Shown here: positions 1-7,728 of the stretch, one piece after another
Layout of the letters: each line of letters begins with the position of its first letter
Position numbering within the stretch: the first letter of the stretch is position 1
Assembly (NCBI GenBank): GCA_964492845.1
Contig: CAZBMZ010000010.1
Location: 62,001-126,000 of the forward strand
DNA length: 64,000 nucleotides
Direction: 5' to 3'
DNA from: JADJPF01 sp964492845
GTDB taxonomy: Bacteria; Acidobacteriota; Blastocatellia; Chloracidobacteriales; JADJPF01
Translations under genes and position numbers: made by a program
Notes under the pieces: generated by a model
What the model saw: the letters and a program-made list of their open reading frames with translations, nothing else
What the model was told of the DNA's origin: nothing
Database searches by the model: none

Positions 1-2
1 TC

Positions 3-917
3 TGTTTCCTTTCTTTAGTAGTTGGTCAACAACCTCAAGTAGAGCCTATAAACACAGGCGAACAACAAGAAGATAACTTACCATTTGTTTTTGATGGTGT
101 TGAATATGTTAACCAAAAATCCTTTAATGAAAGTGGTCGTCGTTGCGCTACCCATTTAGAGCCTGGCCTAATGAAACAAGTTGAGCGCAATTTTGAAAGA
201 GATTTTAGAGAAGCTAGCCAAATTACTCCTAATGTAACAGGCGGGACAATTAACGTTTATTTCCACGTAATTAGAAGAGGTACAGGTGTTAGTAATGGTG
301 ATATTACAACCACTATGATTAATAACCAAATTAATGTACTAAGAAATGCTTTTTCTCCCTGGGGTTATAGCTTTAACTTAGTTAGTGTTGATCGCACTAC
401 CAATTCTACTTGGTTTACAGCAGGCCCAGGTACAACAGCACAAACTCAAATGAAAAATGCTTTACGTAGAGGTACAGCACGAGATCTTAATATCTACACC
501 AATAGCCCAGGCGGTGGTCTTCTTGGTTATGCTACATTCCCTTGGTCATATGCAGGTAAGCCAAAAGATGACGGTGTAGTCCTACTTTATAGCAGCGTTC
601 CAGGCGGAAGCGCAGCACCATTTAACCTAGGTGACACAGGAACACACGAAGTAGGTCACTGGATGGGTTTATATCACACATTCCAAGGTGGTTGTGCTAG
701 TAGCACTACAAGCGGCGGTGACTTTGTTGCGGATACACCTGCTGAAGCTAGTCCAGCTAGTGGTTGCCCAACAGGACGTAATACTTGCAGCAGCGCAGGA
801 AATGACCCTATCACTAACTTTATGGATTACTCAAACGATTCTTGCATGTTCCAATTTACTTCTGGTCAAGATGCTCGTATGGATGCAATGTATACTACCT
901 ACAGATTTAACAAATAG
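3..917 (+). CDS. Secreted M43 (pappalysin-like) zinc metalloprotease, 5' end outside window
   Basis: Predicted secreted zinc endopeptidase of family M43. The protein has the metzincin zinc site HEVGHWMGLYH (HExxHxxGxxH) followed by the Met-turn region NFMDYSNDSCM, and several Cys residues near the active site that probably form disulfides. The first internal ATG is at 171, but the same frame is open to the left edge. The upstream residues read like the end of a signal peptide (FLSLVVGQQP) and a propeptide containing GRRCATHLEP, a motif usual in this family just before the catalytic domain. I therefore treat 171 as internal and the gene as 5'-truncated by the window. A hairpin terminator follows. 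Family call is strong; substrate unknown. Confidence 0.88.
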   Translation, partial: CFLSLVVGQQPQVEPINTGEQQEDNLPFVFDGVEYVNQKSFNESGRRCATHLEPGLMKQVERNFERDFREASQITPNVTGGTINVYFHVIRRGTGVSNGDITTTMINNQINVLRNAFSPWGYSFNLVSVDRTTNSTWFTAGPGTTAQTQMKNALRRGTARDLNIYTNSPGGGLLGYATFPWSYAGKPKDDGVVLLYSSVPGGSAAPFNLGDTGTHEVGHWMGLYHTFQGGCASSTTSGGDFVADTPAEASPASGCPTGRNTCSSAGNDPITNFMDYSNDSCMFQFTSGQDARMDAMYTTYRFNK

Positions 918-932
918 TTCTAAGATATAAAT

Positions 933-972
933 AAAAAAGTAAGGCAGCCATTTGGCTGCTTTTACTTTTTTA
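933..972 (+). terminator. Intrinsic terminator after the M43 protease
   Basis: The stem GGCAGCC/GGCTGC with loop ATTT is flanked by an A-run on the left and TTTTACTTTTTT on the right, so it could work in both directions. It lies between the protease stop at 917 and the stop of the minus-strand WYL remnant at 976. Confidence 0.8.
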
Positions 973-975
973 AAG

Positions 976-1140
976 TTAATTATTTTTATATTTTTCTAAA
1001 GTTTGTTCTAATATTTTTATCATCTCTTGACGAAGTTTTTCTGGTTCTACTACTTCTACTTCTGCACCATATTTTAATATATCCCTAATTAATTCTGTAG
1101 ACTCCCCTATAATTACACTTTGATGAAAAGCTTCTCCCTT
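976..1140 (-). pseudogene. C-terminal remnant of a WYL-domain transcriptional regulator
   Basis: On the minus strand the last about 54 codons of a regulator survive. They read ESTELIRDILKYGAEVEVV then EPEKLRQEM, the usual end of a WYL/WCX (YafY-like) regulator, finishing with a normal stop at 976-978. Going upstream, the frame meets a stop at 1141-1143, and the IS110 transposase fragment begins just beyond. No start codon or helix-turn-helix is present. I read this as a gene cut off by a transposon insertion or an associated deletion. Family assignment rests on a short segment. Confidence 0.7.
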
Positions 1141-1183
1141 TTATCTCCATTGTTTTCTTTTCTTTGCCATTTACACAATTTAG

Positions 1184-1636
1184 TTTACACCCTCAAAACT
1201 CATTCTTGAGCATATTAAAAACAATCCTAAACTTAAAACTGACAAAGATTTACTTACTTCCATTCCTGGTATCGGTGATCTTACTGCCGCCAATCTAATG
1301 GCCGAGCTTGTTAATATCGATAACTACAAAGATGCTCGCCAAGCTGCTGCTTATTCTGGCCTTACTCCTAGACACTTTACTTCTGGCTCTTCTGTTAATT
1401 CTAAACCCAAGCTTTCTAAAATTGGTAACTCTCGTTTGCGTAAAATTTTATATTTCCCTGCCATTGTTGCTAAAACTCATAATCCTATTCTTAATGCTTT
1501 TGCCTCTAGGCTTTCTTCTCGTTGTAAACATCCTTTGGTTATTATTTCTGTTTTAATGCGTAAGCTTATCCATATTGCTTTTGGTATTTTACGTTCTCGT
1601 AAACCCTTTGATCCTTCTTTTCTATCTTCTTGCTAA
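1184..1636 (+). pseudogene. IS110-family transposase, C-terminal fragment
   Basis: The frame is open from 1184 (after a TAG) to the stop at 1636 and encodes the C-terminal transposase domain typical of IS110/IS1328 elements. Visible marks are the helix-hairpin-helix-like SIPGIGDLTAANLMAEL, then AAYSGLTPRHFTSGS, KLSKIGNSRLRKILY and a basic tail. No start codon precedes the conserved region (first ATG at 1298 is inside the motif). The N-terminal RuvC-like DEDD catalytic half, normally about 150 or more residues, is missing. The element is dead and abuts the WYL-regulator stub. Confidence 0.85.
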
Positions 1637-1777
1637 CTTTTTCTTGACTTTTAAGATGGTATCTTTTTCTTTGCTAAATTTGATTATCAGTATTTTTCTT
1701 TACTTTTTCAATCCTTACCCTTGGCCCGGTTAATTGGAGTGCTACCGGTGGAAGTGAAGTAAGGAAAGAGTTAAAAC

Positions 1778-1993
1778 TTAGCTAGCCTTATCAAGCTTGT
1801 TCTTGATATCTTGTGCTTTCTTTTGATCTCTATATTTCCTAGATTTAGAAGAATGTACGATTTGAAACTTAACTTCTGGCATCTCATCTTCATATTCACC
1901 TGTATCATGAGTATCAAAAAATTCTATTTTTTCTTCTAAAGACATACCTGCTAATTCTTCTTTAAGTGTTTTCTTTTGGCTATTTTCGTCCAT
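1778..1993 (-). CDS. Antitoxin of a BrnT-type toxin-antitoxin pair
   Basis: A 71-residue acidic/basic protein predicted to neutralise the adjacent BrnT-like toxin and repress the operon. It contains FFDTHDTGEYEDEMPEV, a segment common in CopG-like antitoxins, and a Lys/Arg-rich C-terminus. The frame can be extended to 2035, but the ATG at 1991-1993 is preceded by AAAGGAAAG at suitable distance and leaves only a 14-bp overlap with the toxin stop, the usual coupled arrangement. Toxin-first gene order matches brnTA systems. It is not recognisably BrnA by motif, so I leave the symbol empty. Confidence 0.72.
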   Translation of the reverse strand: MDENSQKKTLKEELAGMSLEEKIEFFDTHDTGEYEDEMPEVKFQIVHSSKSRKYRDQKKAQDIKNKLDKAS

Positions 1994-2273
1994 ATTGTTT
2001 TCTTTCCTTTTCTGCCATATCACGGGCAGATACAATTAATGCTCGACCGTCAAGTTTGTAAAAAAAGAATACTACTAAATATCTACCACTATTAGTTTGG
2101 CCTAATATTCTGTACTTATCTTCTCCCTCTATTTTAATTCCTTTTTCAACATGCTTAAACTTAGGAGCATCATCAAAAATGACTTCTTCTACTTCGTACA
2201 TTTCAACGTTATGTTTTAATAATAATTTTCGCTCATATTCTTCTGTTGAAAATATTTCAAGTATGTTTTTCAT
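1980..2273 (-). CDS. brnT: BrnT-family ribonuclease toxin
   Basis: A 97-residue protein of the BrnT family, RelE-fold ribonucleases that cut RNA and stop growth when free of antitoxin. Family marks seen: an N-terminal KHNVEMYEVEEVIFDD block, YRILGQTNSGRYLVVFF in the central strand pair and RALIVSARDMAEKERKQYG at the C-terminus. The conserved Arg/Lys-rich end fits catalytic and RNA-binding residues of the family. It overlaps the downstream antitoxin by 14 bp. The pair sits next to a transposase remnant, consistent with acquisition as accessory DNA. Activity is inferred from family only. Confidence 0.82.
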   Translation of the reverse strand: MKNILEIFSTEEYERKLLLKHNVEMYEVEEVIFDDAPKFKHVEKGIKIEGEDKYRILGQTNSGRYLVVFFFYKLDGRALIVSARDMAEKERKQYGRK

Positions 2274-2289
2274 TGTTCTACTGCTACTT

Positions 2290-2314
2290 ATCAGCTAAAA
2301 CTGCGCTGATTATA
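2290..2314 (-). promoter_or_regulatory. Extended -10 promoter and inverted repeat upstream of brnT
   Basis: Read on the minus strand, TGTTATAAT (extended -10) lies at about 2317-2309. It overlaps by two bases the inverted repeat ATCAGC-N9-GCTGAT at 2290-2310, placed where a repressor bound just after the promoter would block transcription. No good -35 is seen. Autoregulation is an inference from the toxin-antitoxin context. Confidence 0.45.
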
Positions 2315-2406
2315 ACACAAATGGGAAATGCCGCTGAACTTGGCTGTTAGAGATATTGCTAGATGACCAATCCTATGATGCCGAGAGGCGTTGAGTATCT
2401 ATATAA

Positions 2407-3369
2407 TTATGAATCTTCTTTGTTTATACCAAGTTTTTTTTCAACAATAGTAATAGGTTCAGGTTTTACTTGCTTATAAATACGGCCTAAATACTCTCCA
2501 ATAACCCCAAGAAATAAAGCATTTAACCCTATAGAGAATAAAATTAAAACAATGATGGTAGCAAAACCCGCAGGCCACTCTGAACCACTAGTATATTTTG
2601 CAATTATGGCAAAAATTGCTCCAAAAAACATCAGTATAAATATACCTATACCAGTATAGGTAGCAAAACGTAAAGGTATAACAGATTGACTAGTAATTCC
2701 ATCTATAGCTAAACGTAGCATTTCATTAAGAGAAAATTTGCTCTCACCATGTTTTCTTTCATCTCGGCTGTAGGAAATGCCTATTTGCTTAAAACCAATT
2801 CTTGTAATAGTACCTCTAAGATAGGGCTGGTTGTCGTTTAAGTTCATTAAAACATCAATTATACATCTATCAATAAGTCTAAAATCTCCAGCATCATAGG
2901 GTAATTTTGTATCGCTAAGTAAATCAATCAACCGATAAAAGATTTTACGAGTGGCGTTAATTACTGCTCCCTCTTTGCGTTGGGTGCGGACTCCATAGAC
3001 TACTTTATAGCCTTCTTGCCATTTTTCTAAAAACACTCCCATTAAGTTAGGTGGATCTTGTAGGTCGCAATCTAGTTGAATAGCTGCATCTCCAGCAGCA
3101 GATAGATAGCCAGTTAATATTGAGCGTTGATAGCCAAAATTCCTTGAAAATCGAATTACTCGTAGTCGGGAATCTTGAGAAGCAATTGCTTGAAGTTTTG
3201 CAAAAGTGTTATCTGTGCTGTGATTATCTGTAAATATAAATTCAAATCGAAAACGATCACTTAAGGCTTCTAATTCTTTGTTAACGGTAGTATAAAAAAG
3301 GTCTATATTACTTTCTTCATTGTAAACAGGAACAACTATTGAGATTAATGGTTTTGATGATGTACTCAT
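2407..3369 (-). CDS. Family 2 glycosyltransferase (polyprenyl-phosphate sugar transferase, GtrB/DPM-like)
   Basis: A 320-residue membrane-bound glycosyltransferase that probably moves a sugar from a nucleotide donor to undecaprenyl phosphate. The N-terminal GT-A domain shows SIVVPVYNEE, the metal and donor-binding LDCDLQDPP and, further on, GDFRLIDR. Two C-terminal hydrophobic helices (about residues 235-260 and 270-295) match the GtrB/YfdH/ArnC layout. It is the last gene of the rfbF-G-H operon, 22 bp after the reductase. It could therefore load the dideoxysugar or a partner sugar onto lipid for O-antigen or exopolysaccharide. Donor identity is unknown. Confidence 0.85.
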   Translation of the reverse strand: MSTSSKPLISIVVPVYNEESNIDLFYTTVNKELEALSDRFRFEFIFTDNHSTDNTFAKLQAIASQDSRLRVIRFSRNFGYQRSILTGYLSAAGDAAIQLDCDLQDPPNLMGVFLEKWQEGYKVVYGVRTQRKEGAVINATRKIFYRLIDLLSDTKLPYDAGDFRLIDRCIIDVLMNLNDNQPYLRGTITRIGFKQIGISYSRDERKHGESKFSLNEMLRLAIDGITSQSVIPLRFATYTGIGIFILMFFGAIFAIIAKYTSGSEWPAGFATIIVLILFSIGLNALFLGVIGEYLGRIYKQVKPEPITIVEKKLGINKEDS

Positions 3370-3391
3370 AACTTACCTTAAGATTTATATA

Positions 3392-4285
3392 TTAATTTTG
3401 TAATTGCCAACGAATTACTTTGCTTAGACCATCGTTTAAGTTAGTTTTAGCTTGCCAATTTGGTAGCTTTTCGCCGTTACAAGGCTTCATAACTTCGCGC
3501 TGGCGATAGGCTAAACCACCCCAAACAACAGGTATTTTTTTTCCTAAAATATTTTGGTAAAGTTCCACCACTTCTTGCAAAGTATAATAAACAAAACTTC
3601 CAACAAAATATCTTAAATGTTGTTCACTGTTATTTATTTTAAGTGCTTGGAAGTAGGCATTTACCACATCATCTATATAAATTAAATCTAATAACTGTTG
3701 CCCAGGTGAAAAGTTAACTGCTTTTTGTGTGGTGACAGCATTATTTAAGAGTTGCAATATTTTATTTCTAGGATCATTTGGCCCGTACACATCAAAAAGT
3801 TTTAAGGTAATAGCATTTATTTTTTTTATTTGAACATAATAATCAATAATTGCTTCAAAGGCTTGTTTGGTAGCAGCATAAAGACAAACAGGCTCATAGT
3901 TTTTAGCATCATTTAAGTGTTGCCAATAGCTACCAGTATTAATAAAGGTTTTTACTTGATGTTCTGCCATTAGTTCTAGTAGTTGAGTTCCTAGAGTAAT
4001 ATTAGCCGCTATCAAATTGCTAACCTGTTCCGAAGTAGTTTTATATTGACTTATTGCAGCTAAATGAAAGACTGCATCAATTTTATGTGCAACAAATATT
4101 TTGCAAATGCTTTCAGCCGTTCCATCATAGTAATAAATTTTTAACTCAGGATGTGAAATGTCTAGTAAATCAAGTTTGGCCGAAGTTCTCACTAAACAAA
4201 GCACTTGATTATTTTCTTCAAGTAAACGTTTTACTAAGTTTGCTCCTATATATCCATTAGCACCTGTTATTAGATAAGTCTTCAT
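3392..4285 (-). CDS. NAD(P)-dependent sugar reductase/epimerase (extended SDR)
   Basis: A 297-residue extended short-chain dehydrogenase. It has the Rossmann motif GANGYIG at residues 8-14, the NTGSYW strand with the catalytic Ser/Thr, and the YAATK (YxxxK) catalytic pair. It overlaps the rfbH-like stop by 4 bp, so it is translationally coupled. In CDP-dideoxyhexose pathways the step after RfbH is a 4-keto reduction by an SDR (RfbJ abequose synthase or RfbS paratose synthase), and this gene is the natural candidate. Sequence alone does not tell abequose from paratose or another product, so no symbol is given. Confidence 0.75.
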   Translation of the reverse strand: MKTYLITGANGYIGANLVKRLLEENNQVLCLVRTSAKLDLLDISHPELKIYYYDGTAESICKIFVAHKIDAVFHLAAISQYKTTSEQVSNLIAANITLGTQLLELMAEHQVKTFINTGSYWQHLNDAKNYEPVCLYAATKQAFEAIIDYYVQIKKINAITLKLFDVYGPNDPRNKILQLLNNAVTTQKAVNFSPGQQLLDLIYIDDVVNAYFQALKINNSEQHLRYFVGSFVYYTLQEVVELYQNILGKKIPVVWGGLAYRQREVMKPCNGEKLPNWQAKTNLNDGLSKVIRWQLQN

Positions 4286-5484
4286 AAGGAATTAACAAAT
4301 TTCTTAAAAGTATTATGAATATGAGAAATCATTTCTTGTGTTAAACCGTGATGACAGCCAATTAAAATCCCTCCTCGCATTACGCTATCAGCTACAGGAT
4401 AACCATTTTCTTGCTTACTACAGGTTACTTGTTGAAAACCAGGTTGGCGAAGTATATTACCTGTAAATACAGGTCTTGTTTGTATTCCATGTTGTTCAAA
4501 GTAAATTTGCAATTGTTTACGGCTAAATGGAGCATTTTCTTTTACAGTCAAAGCCATTGCTAACCAGCCAGTAACGCTTTCAGACATTTGTTTAGGCAAT
4601 ATAAAGTAATCTCCATATTCCTTAAAAAAGTCTAAATGTTGCTGAAAATGCTGTTGGCGAAGTTTTATATTTAGCTCAAGTTTATTTAATTGAACTAGTC
4701 CAAAAGCAGCACCCATTTCAGATGGTTCTAAATTATAACCTGGTTCTTCAAATACAAATTTAGCATCATATTCTATGCCATCTAAGTCAACATTAAATCG
4801 GTTTTCGATCTTTTCAGACTCAACAAATAATGATGAACTTCGGCCCCAACTACGAAGCAATCTAGCTCTTCTTTCATAATCTTGATCATTAACGCAAAGC
4901 ATTCCACCATTACCAGCACAATTAATTACATGTGAGCCATAAAAGCTAGTAGTGCTAATACAAGAGCGTGTGCCAGTGCTTTTGCCACGAAGCAACGCGC
5001 CTAAAGTGTCAGCAGAATCTTCAACTAAAATTAGATTATGTTTTTTAGCTATTCCTTCTATTACATCCCAGTCTGGCAAATTTCCAATTAGATTTGGAAT
5101 CATCATTGCTTTTGTCTTAGGTGTAATCATTGACTCTATTTTATTAACATCAATGTTATAAGTACCTTCTGCAACATCAACAAATGCAGGAATTAATTTG
5201 TTACGAATTAGTGGGGCAACTGTAGTAGAAAATGTTAAGGCAGGAGTTATTACTTCTGATCCTGGGGGTAAGTTTAGAAGTTCAATAGCTAGATAATTAG
5301 CAGATGTTCCTGAATTAAGCATAATACCTGCTTTTTTTGCAAAAAGGGCTGCTACTCTACTTTCCATTTCACGAACATTTTTTCCCATTAAAGTAGAAGT
5401 TCTTAAAACTTCAACTACGGCTGCAATTTCTTCTTCACCATGTACAGATTTTCCATAAGGAACAGCTAAATAATCTTTGATCAT
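4282..5484 (-). CDS. rfbH: RfbH-like CDP-4-keto-6-deoxyglucose 3-dehydratase without the iron-sulfur cysteines
   Basis: A 400-residue fold-type I PLP protein of the DegT/DnrJ/EryC1 superfamily. The Schiff-base lysine of aminotransferases is replaced by His185 (in FYGSHVIN), as in the sugar 3-dehydratases E1/RfbH and ColD, so it should remove the C3 hydroxyl rather than transaminate. E1/RfbH has a cysteine cluster after WGR for a [2Fe-2S] centre. Here the equivalent stretch is RSWGRSSSLF, and no Cys occurs from about residue 198 to 360. It overlaps rfbG by 4 bp (ATGA) and the reductase by 4 bp. The pathway role is well supported by neighbours; the mechanism may be ColD-like. Confidence 0.8.
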   Translation of the reverse strand: MIKDYLAVPYGKSVHGEEEIAAVVEVLRTSTLMGKNVREMESRVAALFAKKAGIMLNSGTSANYLAIELLNLPPGSEVITPALTFSTTVAPLIRNKLIPAFVDVAEGTYNIDVNKIESMITPKTKAMMIPNLIGNLPDWDVIEGIAKKHNLILVEDSADTLGALLRGKSTGTRSCISTTSFYGSHVINCAGNGGMLCVNDQDYERRARLLRSWGRSSSLFVESEKIENRFNVDLDGIEYDAKFVFEEPGYNLEPSEMGAAFGLVQLNKLELNIKLRQQHFQQHLDFFKEYGDYFILPKQMSESVTGWLAMALTVKENAPFSRKQLQIYFEQHGIQTRPVFTGNILRQPGFQQVTCSKQENGYPVADSVMRGGILIGCHHGLTQEMISHIHNTFKKFVNSL

Positions 5485-6578
5485 ATAATTTTCTCGCCAT
5501 CCATATATTCGTTGATTTGCTTTAAACTGTAGTCGTACATAGATTGTCCTGATTGATAAGCTTTATACCATTCTACAGTTTTAGTTAATGCAGTGTCTAA
5601 ATTCCATTTAGCATGCCATCCTAAAATAGTTTTAGCTTTGCTGCAATCTAAGCGTAAAAAATTAGCTTCTTTTAGGTTTTTTTTGTCTTCTTCAATCTTC
5701 CATTCTGCTTGATCGCCCCATAAATTAGCAATTTTTTCTACAATATAGCTTACTTCTTTAGCATCATCAGCATTAGGGCCAAAATTCCATCCACTAGCAA
5801 AATTATGTTGCTGATTATAAAGTGCTTGAGCTAGTTGTAAATAGCCTGCTAGCGGTTCTAAGACGTGCTGCCAGGGTCGGATCGCTTTGGGGCTACGAAT
5901 AGACACAGGAATTTTTGACATAAAAGCCCGCATTATATCTGGTACAAGTCTTTCTTCTGCCCAGTCTCCTCCACCTATAACATTTCCAGCACGTGCCGAA
6001 GCCAAAGCTGTATGACTAGCTTTTGTAAAGTAGGATTGCTGATAACACTGTGTTATTAGCTCTGCACAACCTTTGCTGCTGCTATAAGGATCTGCTCCTC
6101 CCATCGGTTCATTTTCCCGATAACCCCAAATCCATTCTTTATTTGCATAACATTTATCAGACGTAATATTAATGATTACTTTAGTACAATTATTAGCACG
6201 AACAGCTTCAAACAAATTAACAGTGCCTAAGACATTAGTAGAGTAAGTTTCAATAGGGTCAAGATAAGAAGGTCTTACTAGAGATTGTGCAGCAAGATGA
6301 AAGACTATTTCTGGTTTATAATCTTTAATAGCTTTTTTAAGACTATCAAGGTTTCTAATGTCAGCAATTATAGAGGGAAAAAGTTTTTCTAGCCCAGTTA
6401 ATGAATAGTGATTAATTTCTGTTGGTGGTAATGTACTATAGCCAACTACATTGCAACCAAGATTACGTAGCCATAAGGCTAGCCAACTACCCTTAAAACC
6501 TGTGTGTCCTGTAATTAATACTTTTTTACTGTGCCAGAAATTTATATCAACATTTGTTGCTAATCCCAAGTTTTCCAT
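5481..6578 (-). CDS. rfbG: CDP-glucose 4,6-dehydratase
   Basis: A 365-residue extended SDR converting CDP-glucose to CDP-4-keto-6-deoxyglucose. Family marks: GHTGFKGSWLALWL (NAD-binding glycine motif), HLAAQSLVRPSY, NITSDKCYANKEW, and the YSSSKGCAEL catalytic YxxxK. The open frame extends upstream to 6647, but that would overlap rfbF by 88 bp. The ATG at 6576-6578 has AAGGAG seven bases before it and gives the usual family length, so I place the start there (19-bp overlap with rfbF). Its substrate comes from RfbF and its product goes to the RfbH-like protein. Confidence 0.93.
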   Translation of the reverse strand: MENLGLATNVDINFWHSKKVLITGHTGFKGSWLALWLRNLGCNVVGYSTLPPTEINHYSLTGLEKLFPSIIADIRNLDSLKKAIKDYKPEIVFHLAAQSLVRPSYLDPIETYSTNVLGTVNLFEAVRANNCTKVIINITSDKCYANKEWIWGYRENEPMGGADPYSSSKGCAELITQCYQQSYFTKASHTALASARAGNVIGGGDWAEERLVPDIMRAFMSKIPVSIRSPKAIRPWQHVLEPLAGYLQLAQALYNQQHNFASGWNFGPNADDAKEVSYIVEKIANLWGDQAEWKIEEDKKNLKEANFLRLDCSKAKTILGWHAKWNLDTALTKTVEWYKAYQSGQSMYDYSLKQINEYMDGEKII

Positions 6579-7333
6579 GGAGCTACTCCTTGTTGCCATA
6601 GAGATTCTAGTAAAGTTTTTTCGCGCAATGTATCCATAGGTTGCCAAAAGCCTTTATGTTTATAAGCAGCAATTTGTGAGTCCTTAGCTAAATTTTCTAA
6701 TGGTTCTTTTTCCCAAATACAATCATCTCCAGAAATATAGTTTAATACTTTAGGAGAACATACAAAAAAACCTCCATTAATCCATCCACCACTACGAGGC
6801 TTTTCTTGAAATGAAGTAATTAACCCTTGAGTGTCAATTTCTGTAGCACCAAACCGCCCTGAAGGTTCAACTGCTGTCATTGTAGCTAAAACACCTTTGC
6901 TATAATGAAAATCAATTAATTCTGCAATGTTTACATCTCCTACACCATCACCATATGTAAGACAAAAGCTTTCTTCATCCTTAATGTAAGATGCTATGCG
7001 TTTTAAGCGTCCACCAGTCATTGTATTTTCCCCTGTGTCAACTAAAGTAACTTTCCAGGGTTCAGCATAGCTATTTAAGAACTGCATTCGATTATTAGCA
7101 ATATCAAAAGTGACATCTGAGGTATGTAAATAATAATTTGCAAAAAACTCCTTAATTAAATATCCCTTATAACCTAAACAAATAATAAAATCTGTTACTC
7201 CATAGCTAGAGTAAATTTTCATAATATGCCATAAGATAGGTTTACTACCTATTTCAATTAATGGTTTAGGTCTTAAACTAGTCTCTTCGCTTAAACGTGT
7301 ACCATAGCCACCAGCTAGTATAACTGCTTTCAT
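6560..7333 (-). CDS. rfbF: Glucose-1-phosphate cytidylyltransferase
   Basis: A 257-residue nucleotidyltransferase making CDP-glucose from CTP and glucose 1-phosphate, the entry step to CDP-3,6-dideoxyhexoses. It has the signature MKAVILAGGYGTRLSEET with RPKPLIEIGSKPILWH, the internal TYGDGVGD with its metal-binding Asp, and GGWINGGFFV. Full family length. It is the first gene of the minus-strand sugar operon; AAGGATG lies about 14 nt before the ATG, slightly far for a Shine-Dalgarno site. Divergent from lexA across a 395-bp AT-rich gap. Confidence 0.95.
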   Translation of the reverse strand: MKAVILAGGYGTRLSEETSLRPKPLIEIGSKPILWHIMKIYSSYGVTDFIICLGYKGYLIKEFFANYYLHTSDVTFDIANNRMQFLNSYAEPWKVTLVDTGENTMTGGRLKRIASYIKDEESFCLTYGDGVGDVNIAELIDFHYSKGVLATMTAVEPSGRFGATEIDTQGLITSFQEKPRSGGWINGGFFVCSPKVLNYISGDDCIWEKEPLENLAKDSQIAAYKHKGFWQPMDTLREKTLLESLWQQGVAPWKTWD

Positions 7334-7671
7334 AAATTAACTATACATCCTTAAAAAAGTTAATAACTAATAAATTTTTAGCACAATAGTTTTGGCTAAA
7401 GTTTTCCTATATTTATCTTAATTGCAAATCATTTCTAATAAAATTTGCTATTTGATAATAGTTTTTTCGTCCAAAATATCTTTATAAAATATTCTCTTTC
7501 AGATCTGTTTAGCAATTGTTTTATTTTTGTAGAGTTAAGAAAATTGACAGTTATAAATAATCTTTTGTTTTTTAACTCACACAATAATAAAAAGTTAATG
7601 TTTAATAAAAAAGTTATTTTTATATTTTTATTATTTTTTTACTATTTTTTATTTTTAATCTGGAAAAGCTC
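7334..7671. other. AT-rich divergent intergenic region between rfbF and lexA
   Basis: About 340 bp of very AT-rich, T-tract-rich sequence with no credible gene. An open frame at 7445-7675 encodes only Phe/Leu/Ile/Lys/Asn-rich low-complexity protein with no start signal, so I do not call it. The region should hold the rfb operon promoter on the minus strand, which I cannot place with confidence, and it ends at the lexA promoter. Confidence 0.6.
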
Positions 7672-7723
7672 TTGACAAAAAGTAAAAATTTGCCTATCTT
7701 TCGCTAAAGACCTTTTAAAGGAG
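7672..7723 (+). promoter_or_regulatory. lexA promoter, candidate operator and ribosome binding site
   Basis: TTGACA (7672-7677), a 17-bp spacer and TATCTT (7695-7700) make a near-consensus sigma-70 promoter. The perfect inverted repeat TCTTT-CGCT-AAAGA (7697-7710) overlaps the -10 and start region, where a LexA operator would be expected for autorepression. AAGGAG at 7718-7723 lies five bases before the ATG. The promoter is seen directly; the operator role is inferred. Confidence 0.72.
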
Positions 7724-7728
7724 TTTGT

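Noticed and set aside
688..930. Second-frame open reading frame in the protease gene
   Set aside because: It lies within the M43 gene in another frame, has low-complexity Leu/Val/Gln composition and no ribosome-binding site.
4282..5484. Reading the RfbH-like protein as a sugar aminotransferase
   Set aside because: The Schiff-base lysine is His185, and the neighbours rfbF and rfbG point to a dehydratase.
7445..7675. Open frame rich in Phe/Ile/Leu/Lys in the rfbF-lexA gap
   Set aside because: Product of AT-rich T-tracts; no start signal, no domain, overlaps the lexA promoter.
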